59,043 bases of DNA. Source: Lentilactobacillus diolivorans DSM 14421 (lineage in GTDB: Bacteria; Bacillota; Bacilli; Lactobacillales; Lactobacillaceae). Positions 26,285 through 36,945 of this stretch are shown piece after piece (the stretch's first letter is position 1; every line of letters begins with the position of its first letter). The notes beneath the pieces were generated by a model that was not told the DNA's origin, searched no databases, and saw nothing but the letters and a program-made list of their open reading frames with translations. The translations under genes and the position numbers were made by a program. Location of the stretch: the NCBI RefSeq assembly GCF_001434255.1, contig NZ_AZEY01000105.1:1-59043 (forward strand). Direction: 5' to 3'.

Positions 26285-26344
26285 CGAGTTATAAAAACGG
26301 ATGTTGATTAAAAATTAATTACTAAATAATAAGGGAGAAAGATA

Positions 26345-27055
26345 ATGGCACAACTAAACGCACGAGAAATCATTGATTATATTGGAAACGCTGAAAAAAA
26401 GACACCGGTGAAAGTTTATGTGAAGGGATCGTTATCAGAAGTGACCATTCCTGACACAATCAAAGCTTTTGTTGAAGCCCACACGGCAATCTTGTTTGGT
26501 GATTGGAAGGATGTTGAACCCTTCTTAAAACAAAATCAGGCGATGATCAGCGATACCGAAATTGAGGCAGATTCTCGCAATTCAGCTGTTCCATTGTTAA
26601 ATGTAAAAAACATTAATGCTCGGATTGAGCCGGGGGCTGTGATTCGCGATCACGTGACAATTGGTAATAACGCCGTCATCATGATGGGGGCGATTATCAA
26701 TATTGGCGCTGAAATTGGTGATGACAGTATGATCGATATGGGCGTTGTCATGGGCGGCCGAGCCATGGTTGGGAAGCATTCACACATTGGGGCCGGCGCA
26801 GTTTTGGCTGGTGTGATTGAACCAGCATCCGCCAAGCCGGTTCAAATTGATGACAATGTCTTGATTGGCGCCAATGCGGTTGTTATCGAAGGCGTTCACG
26901 TGGGTGAGGGTGCGGTTGTTGCTGCAGGTGCAGTTGTCACCGAAGACGTTGCCCCACATACCATGGTTGCCGGCATGCCGGCCCGTAAAATTAAAGATGT
27001 GGATGCCAAAACGGAATCGAAGACGGGTCTTGAAGATGATTTAAGAAAGCTGTGA
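26345..27055 (+). CDS. dapH: Tetrahydrodipicolinate N-acetyltransferase
   Basis: Acetylates 2,3,4,5-tetrahydrodipicolinate with acetyl-CoA, committing the route to the acetylated branch. 236 residues: a short N-terminal helical domain, then left-handed beta-helix hexapeptide repeats (about 85-215; e.g. [41 protein letters not shown]), ending with the family-typical [12 protein letters not shown]. Length and N terminus match DapH rather than succinyl-type DapD. In operon between lysA and the deacetylase, with 4 bp to the latter. Confidence 0.95.
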   Translation: MAQLNAREIIDYIGNAEKKTPVKVYVKGSLSEVTIPDTIKAFVEAHTAILFGDWKDVEPFLKQNQAMISDTEIEADSRNSAVPLLNVKNINARIEPGAVIRDHVTIGNNAVIMMGAIINIGAEIGDDSMIDMGVVMGGRAMVGKHSHIGAGAVLAGVIEPASAKPVQIDDNVLIGANAVVIEGVHVGEGAVVAAGAVVTEDVAPHTMVAGMPARKIKDVDAKTESKTGLEDDLRKL

Positions 27056-27059
27056 TTAG

Positions 27060-28220
27060 ATGGCACAATTAACAACTGAACAATTAATTGATATTAGGCG
27101 CCATCTACATGAGTATCCAGAGTTGGCAATGCATGAATTTAAGACCCATGACTTCCTATTAAATACGATCCAGACGTTTAATCAGCAAAATTTGGAAATC
27201 CGTGAATTACCCGATTTACCAACGGCATTGTTGGTTTATATCCAGGGTAGTGATCCTAAGCGAACGATTGGTTATCGGACAGACATCGATGCATTACCAG
27301 TTACCGAAGAGACCGGATTACCATTTTCTTCAAAAAATACCGGTATTATGCATGCTTGCGGCCATGATGTTCATATGACCGTGGCGTTGGGTGTCCTTAA
27401 TTGGTTTAGTGAACACCAGCCAAAAGATAACTTGGTCTTCTTCTTTCAGCCCGCTGAAGAAAGTGAAAATGGCGGTAAGGTTGCTTATGAACAAGGGGCT
27501 TTCAAAGGTAAATGGTTACCCGATGAGTTTTACGGGTTGCATGACAATCCTCATTTGCCAGCCGGCGCGATTGGTTGTCGAATGGGAACCTTGTTTGCCG
27601 GAACGACTGAAGTGAACGTTGATTTGATTGGCAAGAGTGGTCATGCGGCTTATCCGCAAGCTGCCAACGATATGGTGGTTGCCGCTGCAGAATTTATTGG
27701 CCAAGTCCAAACAATTATTTCTCGAAGCGTTGACCCAATTGAAGGCGGCGTGATCACGTTCGGCAAACTGGACGCCGGTACCATTCGGAATGTGATTGCC
27801 GGTCAAGCGAGAATTGAAGGAACGATTCGTGGATTAACTCAAAAGATGATTGAACATATCGTGGCCCGACTTAAACAGATCGCCAATGGGGTGGCGATAA
27901 GTTACGGTGCGCAAGTCAATATCCAGTTTAATCAGGGCGGTTACTTACCGGTTGAAAACAATCTGGCATTAACCAAGCGATTCATTGAATTTGCCAAACA
28001 GGATCCGGCAACTGAATTCGTTGAAACGGAACCAGCCATGACTGGCGAAGATTTTGGCTACCTATTATCTAAGATTCCCGGAACCATGTTTTGGCTGGGA
28101 GTTGACGATCCGAAGTCACAACTTCACGCGTCAACATTAAATCCAAAGGAATCATCAATTGCCAAAGGGATTCATTCAATTGTTGATTTTTTGGAATATC
28201 GACAGCAGGAGCGTAACTAA
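27060..28220 (+). CDS. N-acetyldiaminopimelate deacetylase
   Basis: M20-family amidohydrolase that removes acetate from N-acetyl-LL-DAP to give LL-DAP. 386 residues with metal-site motifs RTDIDALPV, HACGHDVHMTVALG and EESENGG, plus SGHAAYPQAANDM in the lid domain. Its position directly behind dapH (4-bp gap) identifies the substrate within this otherwise broad family. It completes the acetylated branch with the aminotransferase downstream. Confidence 0.93.
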   Translation: MAQLTTEQLIDIRRHLHEYPELAMHEFKTHDFLLNTIQTFNQQNLEIRELPDLPTALLVYIQGSDPKRTIGYRTDIDALPVTEETGLPFSSKNTGIMHACGHDVHMTVALGVLNWFSEHQPKDNLVFFFQPAEESENGGKVAYEQGAFKGKWLPDEFYGLHDNPHLPAGAIGCRMGTLFAGTTEVNVDLIGKSGHAAYPQAANDMVVAAAEFIGQVQTIISRSVDPIEGGVITFGKLDAGTIRNVIAGQARIEGTIRGLTQKMIEHIVARLKQIANGVAISYGAQVNIQFNQGGYLPVENNLALTKRFIEFAKQDPATEFVETEPAMTGEDFGYLLSKIPGTMFWLGVDDPKSQLHASTLNPKESSIAKGIHSIVDFLEYRQQERN

Positions 28221-28301
28221 TTATTTAAAATCAAGTGTAATTTGCAGATAAAAGTAATGGATAGTTAACAGACAAACAAATTAAAGAAAGTAGGGATTTT
28301 T

Positions 28302-29204
28302 ATGATTAATGCAGATATCATGACAGCAATTATTACCCCGTTTGGTGACGATGGCACGATTAATTTTGACGCTTTGGAACGACTAACAAATCATTGTTTG
28401 GAAACAGGCAGCCGCGGCTTTGTTATTGGTGGCACCACGGGTGAAACACCAACTTTGACCCATGATGAAAAAATTGAACTATATACGCGTTTTGCTCAAA
28501 TCGTAGATGGTCGGGGCGTGATTATTGCAGGAACTGGCAGCAATAACACTCGAGAAACCGCACGATTTACCGCTGAGGTTGGTCGAATATCCGGTATTGA
28601 TTACGCACTAGTAGTTGTGCCATACTATAACAAGCCAAACCAACGGGGAATGATTGCTCACTTTACAGCAGTTGCCGAACAATCACCGATTCCAATTATT
28701 ATTTATAACATCCCTGGTCGAACCGGCGTAACAATGGCCAACGATACCATTGTTGAGCTGTCGAAGAACCCAAATATTGCCGGTGTTAAGCAATGTACAT
28801 CAATGGAAGACTTTGAATACGTTGTCCAAAATACCAATGATGATTTCAATGTCTTTACGGGTGAAGATGCTCAGGCTTTGGCAGCTAAAGCAGTTGGTGG
28901 CCGCGGTGTCATTTCAGTTGCCAGTCATATCTATGGTAAGGAAATTCGTAAAATGTATGATGATTTGGATGCTGGGGATGTTAAGTCAGCCGGTGATCTG
29001 ATGCGGTTTTTAACCCCAAAGATCCAAGCATTATTCATGTATCCATCGCCATCACCTGTTAAAGCCGTTTTAAATGCCCAGGGTTACCATGTTGGCGATT
29101 GCCGCTTGCCAATTCTTTCCTTAAATAAGGAAGAAAAGCAGACGTTGGCCATGCATCTTGGGATGGAAAAGGACGCTTTGTTGTCAAGCAAGGCCAGGGT
29201 ATAA
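28302..29204 (+). CDS. dapA: 4-hydroxy-tetrahydrodipicolinate synthase
   Basis: Condenses aspartate semialdehyde with pyruvate, the first step special to DAP/lysine. 300 residues, TIM barrel. Active residues by family: Thr45/Thr46 in GGTTGETPT, Tyr135 in [10 protein letters not shown], and the Schiff-base Lys163 in AGVKQCTS. Followed by about 420 bp of hairpin repeats before dapB, an unusually long interruption for an operon. Confidence 0.96.
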   Translation: MINADIMTAIITPFGDDGTINFDALERLTNHCLETGSRGFVIGGTTGETPTLTHDEKIELYTRFAQIVDGRGVIIAGTGSNNTRETARFTAEVGRISGIDYALVVVPYYNKPNQRGMIAHFTAVAEQSPIPIIIYNIPGRTGVTMANDTIVELSKNPNIAGVKQCTSMEDFEYVVQNTNDDFNVFTGEDAQALAAKAVGGRGVISVASHIYGKEIRKMYDDLDAGDVKSAGDLMRFLTPKIQALFMYPSPSPVKAVLNAQGYHVGDCRLPILSLNKEEKQTLAMHLGMEKDALLSSKARV

Positions 29205-29209
29205 ATTGT

Positions 29210-29608
29210 TTACCGTTGGAAATTGGTTACGCTGGGTCACCGAATGCTGATTTCTTGTGCGTGGTGGAATTTGGATTTTGTTGAAACGTGTGCCAGAAGA
29301 CTGATCCCTGCCGTGTGTCGGAATTTGAGCTTAGTTAAAATGTGTGACAAAAGGCAGCTCCCGGCCATGTAAGTGAATTATCTAAATATTCCAAGACCGG
29401 AATATTCAGATGATTGGAGTGGAAACTTAGCTGAAATGTGTGGCAGAAGGCTGATCCCTGCCGTGTATTGGAATTTGAACTTAGTTAAAACGTGTGACAA
29501 AAGGCAGCTCCCGGCCATGTAAGTGAATTATCTGAATATTCCAAGACCGGAATATTCAGATAATTCACTTACATTCTGGGAGCTAACCGCCTTCTGTCAC
29601 ACTCTGAA
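29210..29608 (-). repeat. Hairpin-repeat array G between dapA and dapB
   Basis: Minus-oriented. The complete hairpin spans 29492-29602 (arms GTGTGACAAAAGGC / GCCTTCTGTCACAC; core AAGTGAATTATCTGAATATTCC / GGAATATTCAGATAATTCACTT). Two partial units precede it in plus coordinates (about 29275-29490), one with a broken core (ATTATCTAAATATTCC against GGAATATTCAGATGATT). The left boundary of the hairpin is 6-12 nt from the dapB ribosome site, opposite in orientation to the operon. Confidence 0.88.
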
Positions 29609-29624
29609 TACAAGGAGATTTCTT

Positions 29625-30398
29625 ATGATTAAAGTGTTAGTTGCCGGATTTATGGGGTCGATGGGTCAAAAGACTGTCTCCATGGTCAATGAGAATGACA
29701 ACTTTGAATTAGTTGGTGCCTATAGTCCCAATGTTGATGTTGCGCATATGCAAGGGATGGGGCTGAATGATAACGTTAAATTATTTGGTGATTTGAAGGA
29801 TATTCAAACGGATGCGGATGTCTGGATTGATTTTACGATTCCAGCTGCCGCCTTTGAAAATGCTAAATTTGCCATCGAACATGGTATCCATCCAGTTGTT
29901 GGGACTTCAGGGATGAGCGACGACCAAGTCAGTGAGCTGCAAAAATTAGCTGCTGATAAAGGAGTTGGCGGGATTATTGCCCCTAACTTTGGCTTATCTG
30001 CCGTTCTTTTGATGAAGTTTGCCAAGGAAGCCGCTAAGTATATGCCGGACGTCGAAATTATTGAAATGCATCATGCTGATAAGCTGGATGCGCCGTCTGG
30101 AACAGCCTTATCAACCGCTAAGATGATTGATGAGGTCCGCGGCAATCATCCAACGCCTAAATCTGATGAAACATTATCGGGTGTTCGCGGTGGTGATTAC
30201 AATGGTATCAAGATTCATTCAGTTCGTTTACCCGGCTATATTGCCCATGAACAGGTGTTGTTTGGTGGTAAGGGTGAAGCATTAACGATCCGCCAAGATT
30301 CATTTGACCGTGGCTCATTTATGAATGGCGTTGAAATTGCTGTTCCAGCCGCAGCCAAAGCAACTAAATTGATTGTTGGCTTGGAAAATATTTTATAA
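29625..30398 (+). CDS. dapB: 4-hydroxy-tetrahydrodipicolinate reductase
   Basis: NAD(P)H-dependent reductase giving tetrahydrodipicolinate. 257 residues from ATG 29625 (AAGGAGATTTCTT). The frame is open upstream to 29523, but that part is the repeat element. Rossmann motif [23 protein letters not shown], and the family active-site stretch [18 protein letters not shown] with its His-His and Lys. It depends for transcription on read-through of array G, or on a promoter within the repeats. Confidence 0.95.
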   Translation: MIKVLVAGFMGSMGQKTVSMVNENDNFELVGAYSPNVDVAHMQGMGLNDNVKLFGDLKDIQTDADVWIDFTIPAAAFENAKFAIEHGIHPVVGTSGMSDDQVSELQKLAADKGVGGIIAPNFGLSAVLLMKFAKEAAKYMPDVEIIEMHHADKLDAPSGTALSTAKMIDEVRGNHPTPKSDETLSGVRGGDYNGIKIHSVRLPGYIAHEQVLFGGKGEALTIRQDSFDRGSFMNGVEIAVPAAAKATKLIVGLENIL

Positions 30399-30425
30399 GA
30401 TAAACAAATAAATGGAGGATGCGTA

Positions 30426-31613
30426 ATGCCACAGTTAGATAGTAGACTTTCAGAAGTTGTTAACGAAAATATTGATTCAGTAGCGCCTTCTGGAATTAGA
30501 GCGTTTGACCAAAAAATCTCCTCAATTCCAGGAATTGTTAAATTGACGATTGGTGAACCGGATTTTGACGTGCCGGAACATGTCAAACAAGCAGCGATTA
30601 AAAGTATTGAGGAAAACAAGTCCCATTATTCAGCGCAAAAAGGAATTCCTGAATTACGGAGTGGCATTGCCAACTATCTGAAAAAACGAACCGGGGTTGA
30701 TTATGATCCTGAATCAGAAATCATTGTTACCGTTGGCGCAACTGAAGCCATCTTTTCAGCATTAACTTCAATGCTGAATCCGGGTGATAAGGTCATTGTT
30801 CCAACGCCGGCATTCGCACTGTATTTCCCAATTATTAAGGTTGCAGGCGCGGAATTAATCACCATTGATACTTCTGATGATGGTTTTGTTTTAACCCCTG
30901 AAAAATTACAGGCGGCGCTTGATGAAAATGGCGACAGTGTCAAAGCCATTATTTTAAACTATCCGACTAATCCAACTGGGGTTGAATACTCCAAGGAACA
31001 ACTCCAAGCGTTAGCTGACATTATTTCTCAACATCAAATGTTCGTTCTAGCTGACGAAATTTATTGTGAGCTAACGTATGGCGTTAAGCATTATTCGATT
31101 GCCAGCATGTTGCCTGGCCAAACGATTTTGGTGAATGGCCTGTCAAAGTCCCATGCCATGACCGGCTACCGGGTTGGTTATATTGCAGCCCCAAAGGATT
31201 TTGTCACCGAAGCTTCTAAAATGCACGCGTTTGTCGTAACGGCACCATCAAATCCGGCTCAGTATGCGGCCGCCGAAGCATTAAATAATGGTTTGGATGA
31301 TGCAATTCCGATGCGTCAAGCTTATGAAAAGCGACGTGATTATATTGCTGATCGGTTAGAAAAAATGGGGATGGCAATCGCAATGCCCCAAGGCGCTTTT
31401 TACATTTTTGCCAAAATTCCTGATACAATAGACGAAACATCAGTTGAATTTGCGACAACTTTGGCTAGGGAAGCTAAAGTTGGTGTGACGCCCGGTTCTG
31501 CATTTGGACCCGGCGGTGAAGGCTATGTCCGGTTATCATATGCCGCCTCTGATGAAGATATTCAATTGGCAATGAATCGAATGAGCGAGTATTTATTAAG
31601 CGTTGCAGAATAG
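30426..31613 (+). CDS. Class I/II PLP aminotransferase (probable N-acetyl-LL-DAP aminotransferase)
   Basis: 395 residues of fold type I with [24 protein letters not shown] and the PLP lysine in [18 protein letters not shown]. The operon has every acetyl-branch step except the transamination of N-acetyl-2-amino-6-oxopimelate, so this gene most likely supplies it (the PatA role). Relatives also act as aromatic aminotransferases, and dual use is possible. It ends 10 bp past the opening of the asd frame but before its likely start. Confidence 0.88.
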   Translation: MPQLDSRLSEVVNENIDSVAPSGIRAFDQKISSIPGIVKLTIGEPDFDVPEHVKQAAIKSIEENKSHYSAQKGIPELRSGIANYLKKRTGVDYDPESEIIVTVGATEAIFSALTSMLNPGDKVIVPTPAFALYFPIIKVAGAELITIDTSDDGFVLTPEKLQAALDENGDSVKAIILNYPTNPTGVEYSKEQLQALADIISQHQMFVLADEIYCELTYGVKHYSIASMLPGQTILVNGLSKSHAMTGYRVGYIAAPKDFVTEASKMHAFVVTAPSNPAQYAAAEALNNGLDDAIPMRQAYEKRRDYIADRLEKMGMAIAMPQGAFYIFAKIPDTIDETSVEFATTLAREAKVGVTPGSAFGPGGEGYVRLSYAASDEDIQLAMNRMSEYLLSVAE

Positions 31614-31635
31614 GTTACGAGGGAGAAATGTTGAG

Positions 31636-32727
31636 ATGAAAGAATTTAATGTTGCAATTTTAGGTGCTACTGGTGCAGTCGGAACACGAATGATCCAACA
31701 GTTGGAGCAGTCAACCATTCCAGTTAAGAATGTTAAACTGTTAGCTTCGGCTCACTCTGCTGGAAAAGTGCTACAGTTCAAGGGTGAAGACGTCACTGTT
31801 GAAGAAACGACGCCAGAATCATTTGAAGGTGTTGATTTAGTATTAGCTTCAGCTGGTGGTTCTGTTTCTAAGAAATTCTTACCGGAAGCTGTTAAACGTG
31901 GTGCCGTGTGTGTTGACAATACAAGTGCGTTTCGGATGGAACCGGAAGTTCCACTTGTTATTCCAGAAGTAAATGAAAAGGCACTTTATGATCATCGCGG
32001 GATTATTTCCAACCCTAACTGTTCAACCATTCAAATGGTTATCTGTTTGGATCCGGTATATCGAAAGTTTGGCTTGAAGCAAGTGATTGTTTCAACTTAC
32101 CAAGCTGTTTCCGGTGCCGGCCAATCAGCACTCAATGAATTAATGGAAGAGTCCCAACAAGTCTTAAACGGTGAGAAAACCGATCCTAAGATTTTACCAA
32201 CCAAGGGTGACAAGAAGCATTACCAACAAGCTTTTAACCTGTTACCTCAAATCGATGTTTTTGAGCAGGATGGTTATTACACTCATGAAGAGTGGAAAAT
32301 GATTCATGAGACCAAGAAAATTATGCTTGATGACATGGATGCCAAAGACATTAAGGTAACGGCTACTTGCGTGCGGGTACCGATTCGAATTGCTCATGGC
32401 GAAACAGTTTACTTTGAAGTCGCTGACAAGAGTGCCACAACTGATCAAATTAAGGAAACATTAGCGGCCGCATCCGGTGTCGTCCTTCAAGACGATACAG
32501 CTCATCAAATTTATCCACAACCAATTTTGGCTGAAGGTAAGCGGGATACGTTTGTTGGTCGGGTTCGACCAGATTACGAAAATGAGGGCAGCTATCATAT
32601 GTGGGTGGTTTCTGATAACCTGCTTAAAGGTGCCGCTTGGAACACCGTTCAGATTGCTGAACGACTGGTTGCCGACGATTTGGTTCGGGTACCGGACAAT
32701 CCATATCTTGGCCCAGATAATCATTAA
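31636..32727 (+). CDS. asd: Aspartate-semialdehyde dehydrogenase
   Basis: Reduces aspartyl phosphate to aspartate semialdehyde, linking lysC to dapA. 363 residues from ATG 31636; the frame is open to 31603 but there is a GAGGGAGAAATG ribosome site just before 31636. NADP-binding ILGATGAVG (8-16), catalytic Cys129 in [10 protein letters not shown], and the conserved [12 protein letters not shown]. Last gene of the lysA operon, followed by a terminator at 32893. Confidence 0.95.
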   Translation: MKEFNVAILGATGAVGTRMIQQLEQSTIPVKNVKLLASAHSAGKVLQFKGEDVTVEETTPESFEGVDLVLASAGGSVSKKFLPEAVKRGAVCVDNTSAFRMEPEVPLVIPEVNEKALYDHRGIISNPNCSTIQMVICLDPVYRKFGLKQVIVSTYQAVSGAGQSALNELMEESQQVLNGEKTDPKILPTKGDKKHYQQAFNLLPQIDVFEQDGYYTHEEWKMIHETKKIMLDDMDAKDIKVTATCVRVPIRIAHGETVYFEVADKSATTDQIKETLAAASGVVLQDDTAHQIYPQPILAEGKRDTFVGRVRPDYENEGSYHMWVVSDNLLKGAAWNTVQIAERLVADDLVRVPDNPYLGPDNH

Positions 32728-32892
32728 TGTCGCTTAATAATGAGAAGTGGACAAAGAGCAGTCCGCTTTCAAGATGTAAATGAATGATTCATTTATTCTG
32801 GTTCGGATGATTTGAATTGTTCTCGTATACGACTTGAAGTTACCTCTGTTGTCCTTCATTTCTTTAGTAATCTTTGTGGTTACAATATAAAT

Positions 32893-32942
32893 AAGTCCAG
32901 TTAGAAACTGATAAATGTCGGCTTCTAACTGGACTTTTTTTG
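32893..32942 (+). terminator. Terminator of the lysA-asd operon
   Basis: Perfect 13-bp stem AGTCCAGTTAGAA / TTCTAACTGGACT followed by eight or more T. Confidence 0.9.
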
Positions 32943-32954
32943 TAGTACTTGGAG

Positions 32955-33214
32955 ACGGACAAATTCGGCTTTTGTGCCACGTTAAATAGGTAGTTCTTGA
33001 AGACTAGGAAGTTGAAAGGCTTACTAGAAAAGGGGCTCTGAGAAGTAGCTTCCAGTCATATAGGTGCCGTAGTAAAATCGAGATTTAAATCCGAAACGTG
33101 TGCCAGAAGACTGATCCCGGCCGCGGAAAAAGATTAACCAAATATTCTAAAAACCAGAATATTCGGTTAATCTCCTTCCACTCTGGGATCAAAGCGTCTT
33201 CTGTCACACTCTAA
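32955..33214 (-). repeat. Hairpin-repeat element H and older relics
   Basis: A complete minus-oriented hairpin occupies about 33098-33208 (arms GTGTGCCAGAAGAC / GTCTTCTGTCACAC; core GATTAACC.AATATTCT / AGAATATTCGGTTAATC). Before it are decayed pieces in the opposite orientation: TTCGGCTTTTGTGCCACGTT at about 32965 and TAGCTTCCAGTCATATAGGTGCC at about 33045. The locus has therefore been occupied more than once. The remaining bases from 32728 hold no gene. Confidence 0.8.
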
Positions 33215-33301
33215 TGTTTTTCATTCGCCAAAGCGCCAGCCAATATATTATAATGTTGTTAGAACAAAACTAATTTTTATGAAAAGAAGGGTGATAGTTA
33301 C

Positions 33302-36031
33302 ATGGCAGATAAAAATAATGAGGTTCCTCCCGATCAGAGACTGTGGCAGCGTAGTACCGCGGACTTGGTTCAGCAGTACCAGACCAATGCCAAAGATGGA
33401 TTAGGCGAACAAGTCGCTGCTCAACGGCTTAAGCGTGATGGTTACAACGAGTTGACGGTTAAGAAGAAGAGCAAGTTGGTCAAATTCATTGCACAGTTTA
33501 ACAACAGCATCATTTACATTTTGATTGCTGCGGCGGTTATTACGTTGCTGCTTCATCACTATTCTGATTCATCAGTAATTGGAATCGTTATTATTGCCAA
33601 CGCGTTTATTGGGTTCTTTCAGGAGATTCAGGCTGATAATGCGTTGACCAAGATTAAGGAATTGTTGGTTAGTCAAAATTACGTGATTCGTAATGGGCAA
33701 AAAATCGAAGTGCCGGCACGTGAGCTGGTGGTCGGCGACTTAGTTAATTTGGAGGCTGGGGATGCAGTTCCTGCCGATATGCGCCTGATTTCCGCGGATA
33801 ATCTGCGAATTCAGGAGTCAACGCTGACTGGTGAAAGTAATTCGGTTGAAAAAACTGAGGATCCACTAACCAAGGATTCAGTTCCATTAGCTGAGCGTTC
33901 TAATATGGCTTATGCGTCGACCGCGGTTACCCAAGGATCAGGAATTGGAATTGTCACCGCAACCGGTTCAAATACGGAGATTGGTACCATTCAGCAAAGT
34001 GTCTCGGACGTTAAGACCCAGGTAACACCATTGATGAAGAACTTAAACAAGCTAGGTGTTAATTTATCGGTCTTTATCGTTGTGATTGCATTCTTGTTGT
34101 TCTTCATGGGGCTATATACTAAAATCTATAGTTTGCCAGTGCTGACGATTGCCATTATTACGATGGTGGTTGGTTCAATTCCTGAAGGACTGCCTGCTTC
34201 AACCTCGGTTGTATTGGCAAGAGGCGTTCAAGTCATGACTAAGAAGGGCGCTATTGTTAAAACGTTGCCGGCGGTTGAAACGTTGGGGGCAGTTGACATC
34301 GTCGATACCGATAAGACCGGAACGTTAACTAAAAACGAAATGACGGTCACTGATGTCATTACGGATCGTCACCATTATCAAGTGACCGGAATCGGGTTCG
34401 TTAACAATGCCAAGGGTGTCGACGGTGATGTGATGCTCAACGATGAGAAGTTCGACTGGCAATCGGATTCTCAATTCGCTAAATTAGTGACGATTGCCGG
34501 GACAACCACTGATGCCGAGTTGGTCAACACAGACGGCGAGTGGAGCTTAACCGGTGAGCCGACAGATGGTGCGTTGACCACGCTTTATCATAAGTTAATT
34601 GGCCACGAACCGGAAGTTGACGAACTGGATACACTGCCATTTGATTCCGCATACCGCTATAGCGCAAGGCTGGTTAAAGGAATCGACCATAATGAATTGA
34701 TGGTTAAAGGTGCACCCGGCACGATTTTTGATATGGTTAAACAAAGCGATCCGAGTTTTGACGAAGATGCCTGGTTTGAAAAGGTGACTGATTTAACCGA
34801 ACATGGCTTACGAGTGGTCGCTTTGGGATCCAAGCCGGTCGCGGGTGATCGTGATGAAATTGATCAGGGCAAAATTGCAGAAGGCATTAAGCTAAGCGGG
34901 ATTGTTGGGATTATTGATCCCCCACGTGAGGAAGTCATTCCTGCCATTCAACATCTTCGTCGTGCCGGAGTTAAAGTTAACATGATTACTGGTGATCATC
35001 CCGATACCGCAACCGCCATTGCCCGTAAATTGGACCTGGATGAAAGTATTCACGCGATTACCGGGCCGGAAGTTGACGAAATGTCCGATGAAGAGCTGAT
35101 TAAAAACATTGGCCGTTACAATGTTTTTGCTCGGACAACCCCAGCCAATAAGCTGCGAATTGTCAAAGCCCAGCAGGCTAATGCCAAGATTGTTGCGATG
35201 ACTGGTGATGGGGTTAACGATGCTGCTGCACTTAAGCAGGCCAACATTGGGATTGCAATGGGAATTAAAGGAACCGACGTTGCTAAGGAAGCCGCTGACA
35301 TGGTTTTGGTTAATGATAGTTTTACAACAATTGTTGATGCGGTATCGGAAGGTCGGCATGTCTTTGATAACATTCAAAAGACAATTCGTTTCCTACTGCC
35401 GACTAGCTTTGCAGAAGGGCTGGTTGTCCTAATTAGTATGATTATGGGACAAGAGTTACCTTTATACCCAACCCAATTGCTGTGGATCAACACGGTTTCA
35501 GCGTTAACCATCCAGTTTGCGTTCATCTTTGAGCCAGCTGAAGAATCGATCATGGTCAGAGGGCCCCGAGATGTGATGAAAGGAATTCTGGGTAAGATGG
35601 ATGTCGTGGAGATTGTCTATGTCTCAATTCTGATATCCTCGCTGGGAATCTTTACCTTTGATCGATTTGTTGATGCTAACCTGATCAATCCAATTTTGGG
35701 TAGTACGATGGCCGTTAACATCATTATCTTTGGTAAGATTTTCTATCTGTTTAATATTCGTAACTCGTATCCAATCATTTCCAAGCATTTCTTTGAAAAT
35801 AAGATGGCGTTTGGCATTATTGGTATCTTGATTGCTTTACAGGCCTTCTTGATTTATGTGCCGTTTATGCAGGAGATTTTCCACACAGCGAACGTTAACT
35901 TCTATTATGGTTGGTGGATTCCAATCATCTGTGGTTTCGTTGTCCTGGTTGTAACGGAAATCATTAAATTGCTGCGAATTCAGTATCGTAAGAAGAAGGG
36001 GCAGGCAACTAAGATTCGCCAACAAGACTAA
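33302..36031 (+). CDS. P2-type cation-transporting ATPase
   Basis: ATP-driven membrane cation pump, 909 residues, ten helices. N-terminal actuator with TGES at 177-180, helix 4 with SIPEGLPAS (294-298), phosphorylated Asp337 in DTDKTGTLT, nucleotide-binding MVKGAPGTIFD, and the hinge TGDGVNDAAALKQANIGIAMG. The overall layout matches P2A calcium-type pumps. However, helix 6 reads LLWINTVSALTIQFAFIFEP and lacks the Asp found in calcium pumps there, so the transported ion is uncertain (a PMA/Na-type exporter is possible). Monocistronic; terminator at 36088. Confidence 0.93.
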   Translation: MADKNNEVPPDQRLWQRSTADLVQQYQTNAKDGLGEQVAAQRLKRDGYNELTVKKKSKLVKFIAQFNNSIIYILIAAAVITLLLHHYSDSSVIGIVIIANAFIGFFQEIQADNALTKIKELLVSQNYVIRNGQKIEVPARELVVGDLVNLEAGDAVPADMRLISADNLRIQESTLTGESNSVEKTEDPLTKDSVPLAERSNMAYASTAVTQGSGIGIVTATGSNTEIGTIQQSVSDVKTQVTPLMKNLNKLGVNLSVFIVVIAFLLFFMGLYTKIYSLPVLTIAIITMVVGSIPEGLPASTSVVLARGVQVMTKKGAIVKTLPAVETLGAVDIVDTDKTGTLTKNEMTVTDVITDRHHYQVTGIGFVNNAKGVDGDVMLNDEKFDWQSDSQFAKLVTIAGTTTDAELVNTDGEWSLTGEPTDGALTTLYHKLIGHEPEVDELDTLPFDSAYRYSARLVKGIDHNELMVKGAPGTIFDMVKQSDPSFDEDAWFEKVTDLTEHGLRVVALGSKPVAGDRDEIDQGKIAEGIKLSGIVGIIDPPREEVIPAIQHLRRAGVKVNMITGDHPDTATAIARKLDLDESIHAITGPEVDEMSDEELIKNIGRYNVFARTTPANKLRIVKAQQANAKIVAMTGDGVNDAAALKQANIGIAMGIKGTDVAKEAADMVLVNDSFTTIVDAVSEGRHVFDNIQKTIRFLLPTSFAEGLVVLISMIMGQELPLYPTQLLWINTVSALTIQFAFIFEPAEESIMVRGPRDVMKGILGKMDVVEIVYVSILISSLGIFTFDRFVDANLINPILGSTMAVNIIIFGKIFYLFNIRNSYPIISKHFFENKMAFGIIGILIALQAFLIYVPFMQEIFHTANVNFYYGWWIPIICGFVVLVVTEIIKLLRIQYRKKKGQATKIRQQD

Positions 36032-36084
36032 GCAAACGAGTTTCGTTATGTACTTTAATTTGGGGATTTCTTTGCTAACAGATT

Positions 36085-36207
36085 AAGAAGGGCTGAGATG
36101 AAGATAATTTTGTCTCAGCCCTTTTGGATAAATCACGGTTATTATCGGAAAAAGACGTGGGACCCAAGGCAGCATTCAGAGTGCAGCCTTTGGTCCCACT
36201 ATTTTTT
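36085..36207 (-). repeat. Hairpin-repeat element M (short core) and ATPase terminator
   Basis: Companion hairpin AAGGGCTGAGA..TCTCAGCCCTTTT (36088-36126) followed by the tail AATCACGGTTATTATCGG and a reduced stem GTGGGACCCAAGGC... / ...GCCTTTGGTCCCAC (about 36156-36199). The variable core is almost absent. The first hairpin can also terminate the ATPase transcript. Confidence 0.75.
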
Positions 36208-36306
36208 CTAAACGTAACCAAAGTGAAAATAGATTGCAACAGCCGACTTCAAGTGTGTTTTCTTGCTACTTTGCTAAAATGGTTAGCTCAAATGTTTTAG
36301 CATCTT

Positions 36307-36945
36307 TCAGCCAATTTTACTCCTTTGATAATTTGCAATTGGGATGTCGAGTCCGTCAGTTAATAATTTTTCAGCAATCAATTCATAGGTAAATGTACCT
36401 AAGATCCGCTTGTTTTCCGCATCTGTATTTTGGGGATTCAAGTTGACCAGCGCCTGAGAATGAGTTTGGAGCTTGCCATCCTTGGTCAATTTGACCAAGG
36501 TGCGAATGCTGTTAGGATCGTTTTCGTAAATTTTGACGGCTACTAAGGGATCTTGATAAATAGAAGTGCCGGTGAGTGACTCGGATCCGAATAAACAAAT
36601 TTGTTGGAACAATTGACTGGGCATATCGTAATAGCGCTGGCTGTCAAAAAATAACCATTCGCTGACATACCGATAAATTTTGGGCGCGTCTTGTAAATAA
36701 CCAATTAGTTGAGCCCGTTGGTTGGCTGCGGCGTCTGTTAGGGTAGGAAGTGTCATCTTTGGCGGCTCTTTGTTGATTTGTGGTCCTTTTACTGGTGGGG
36801 TTGATTGATTAGCGATGGTTTTGTGCGGTGCTTGTCGAATCCGTTTGGTCTTTTTTAAGTCCCACCAACTCCAAAGAACGACTACGATACCGATTATTAA
36901 ATATCTTAGAAAAAGATTATTACCAATTATTGTCGCCGTCACCAT
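36307..36945 (-). CDS. Unknown single-TM protein
   Basis: About 213 residues if started at ATG 36945; the frame is open to 36975, inside the end of the upstream gene. One N-terminal membrane segment (LFLRYLIIGIVVVLWSWW), a basic stretch (KKTKRIRQAPHK), then a soluble domain with LIGYLQDAPKIYRYVSEWLFFDSQRYYDMPSQLFQQICLF. It overlaps the Asp-rich gene, so translation is probably coupled. I do not recognise the family. Confidence 0.6.
   Translation of the reverse strand: MVTATIIGNNLFLRYLIIGIVVVLWSWWDLKKTKRIRQAPHKTIANQSTPPVKGPQINKEPPKMTLPTLTDAAANQRAQLIGYLQDAPKIYRYVSEWLFFDSQRYYDMPSQLFQQICLFGSESLTGTSIYQDPLVAVKIYENDPNSIRTLVKLTKDGKLQTHSQALVNLNPQNTDAENKRILGTFTYELIAEKLLTDGLDIPIANYQRSKIG

Noticed and set aside
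29523-29624. N-terminal extension of dapB
   Set aside because: The extension is the right part of hairpin array G. The strong ribosome site AAGGAGATTTCTT and the canonical Rossmann start fit ATG 29625.
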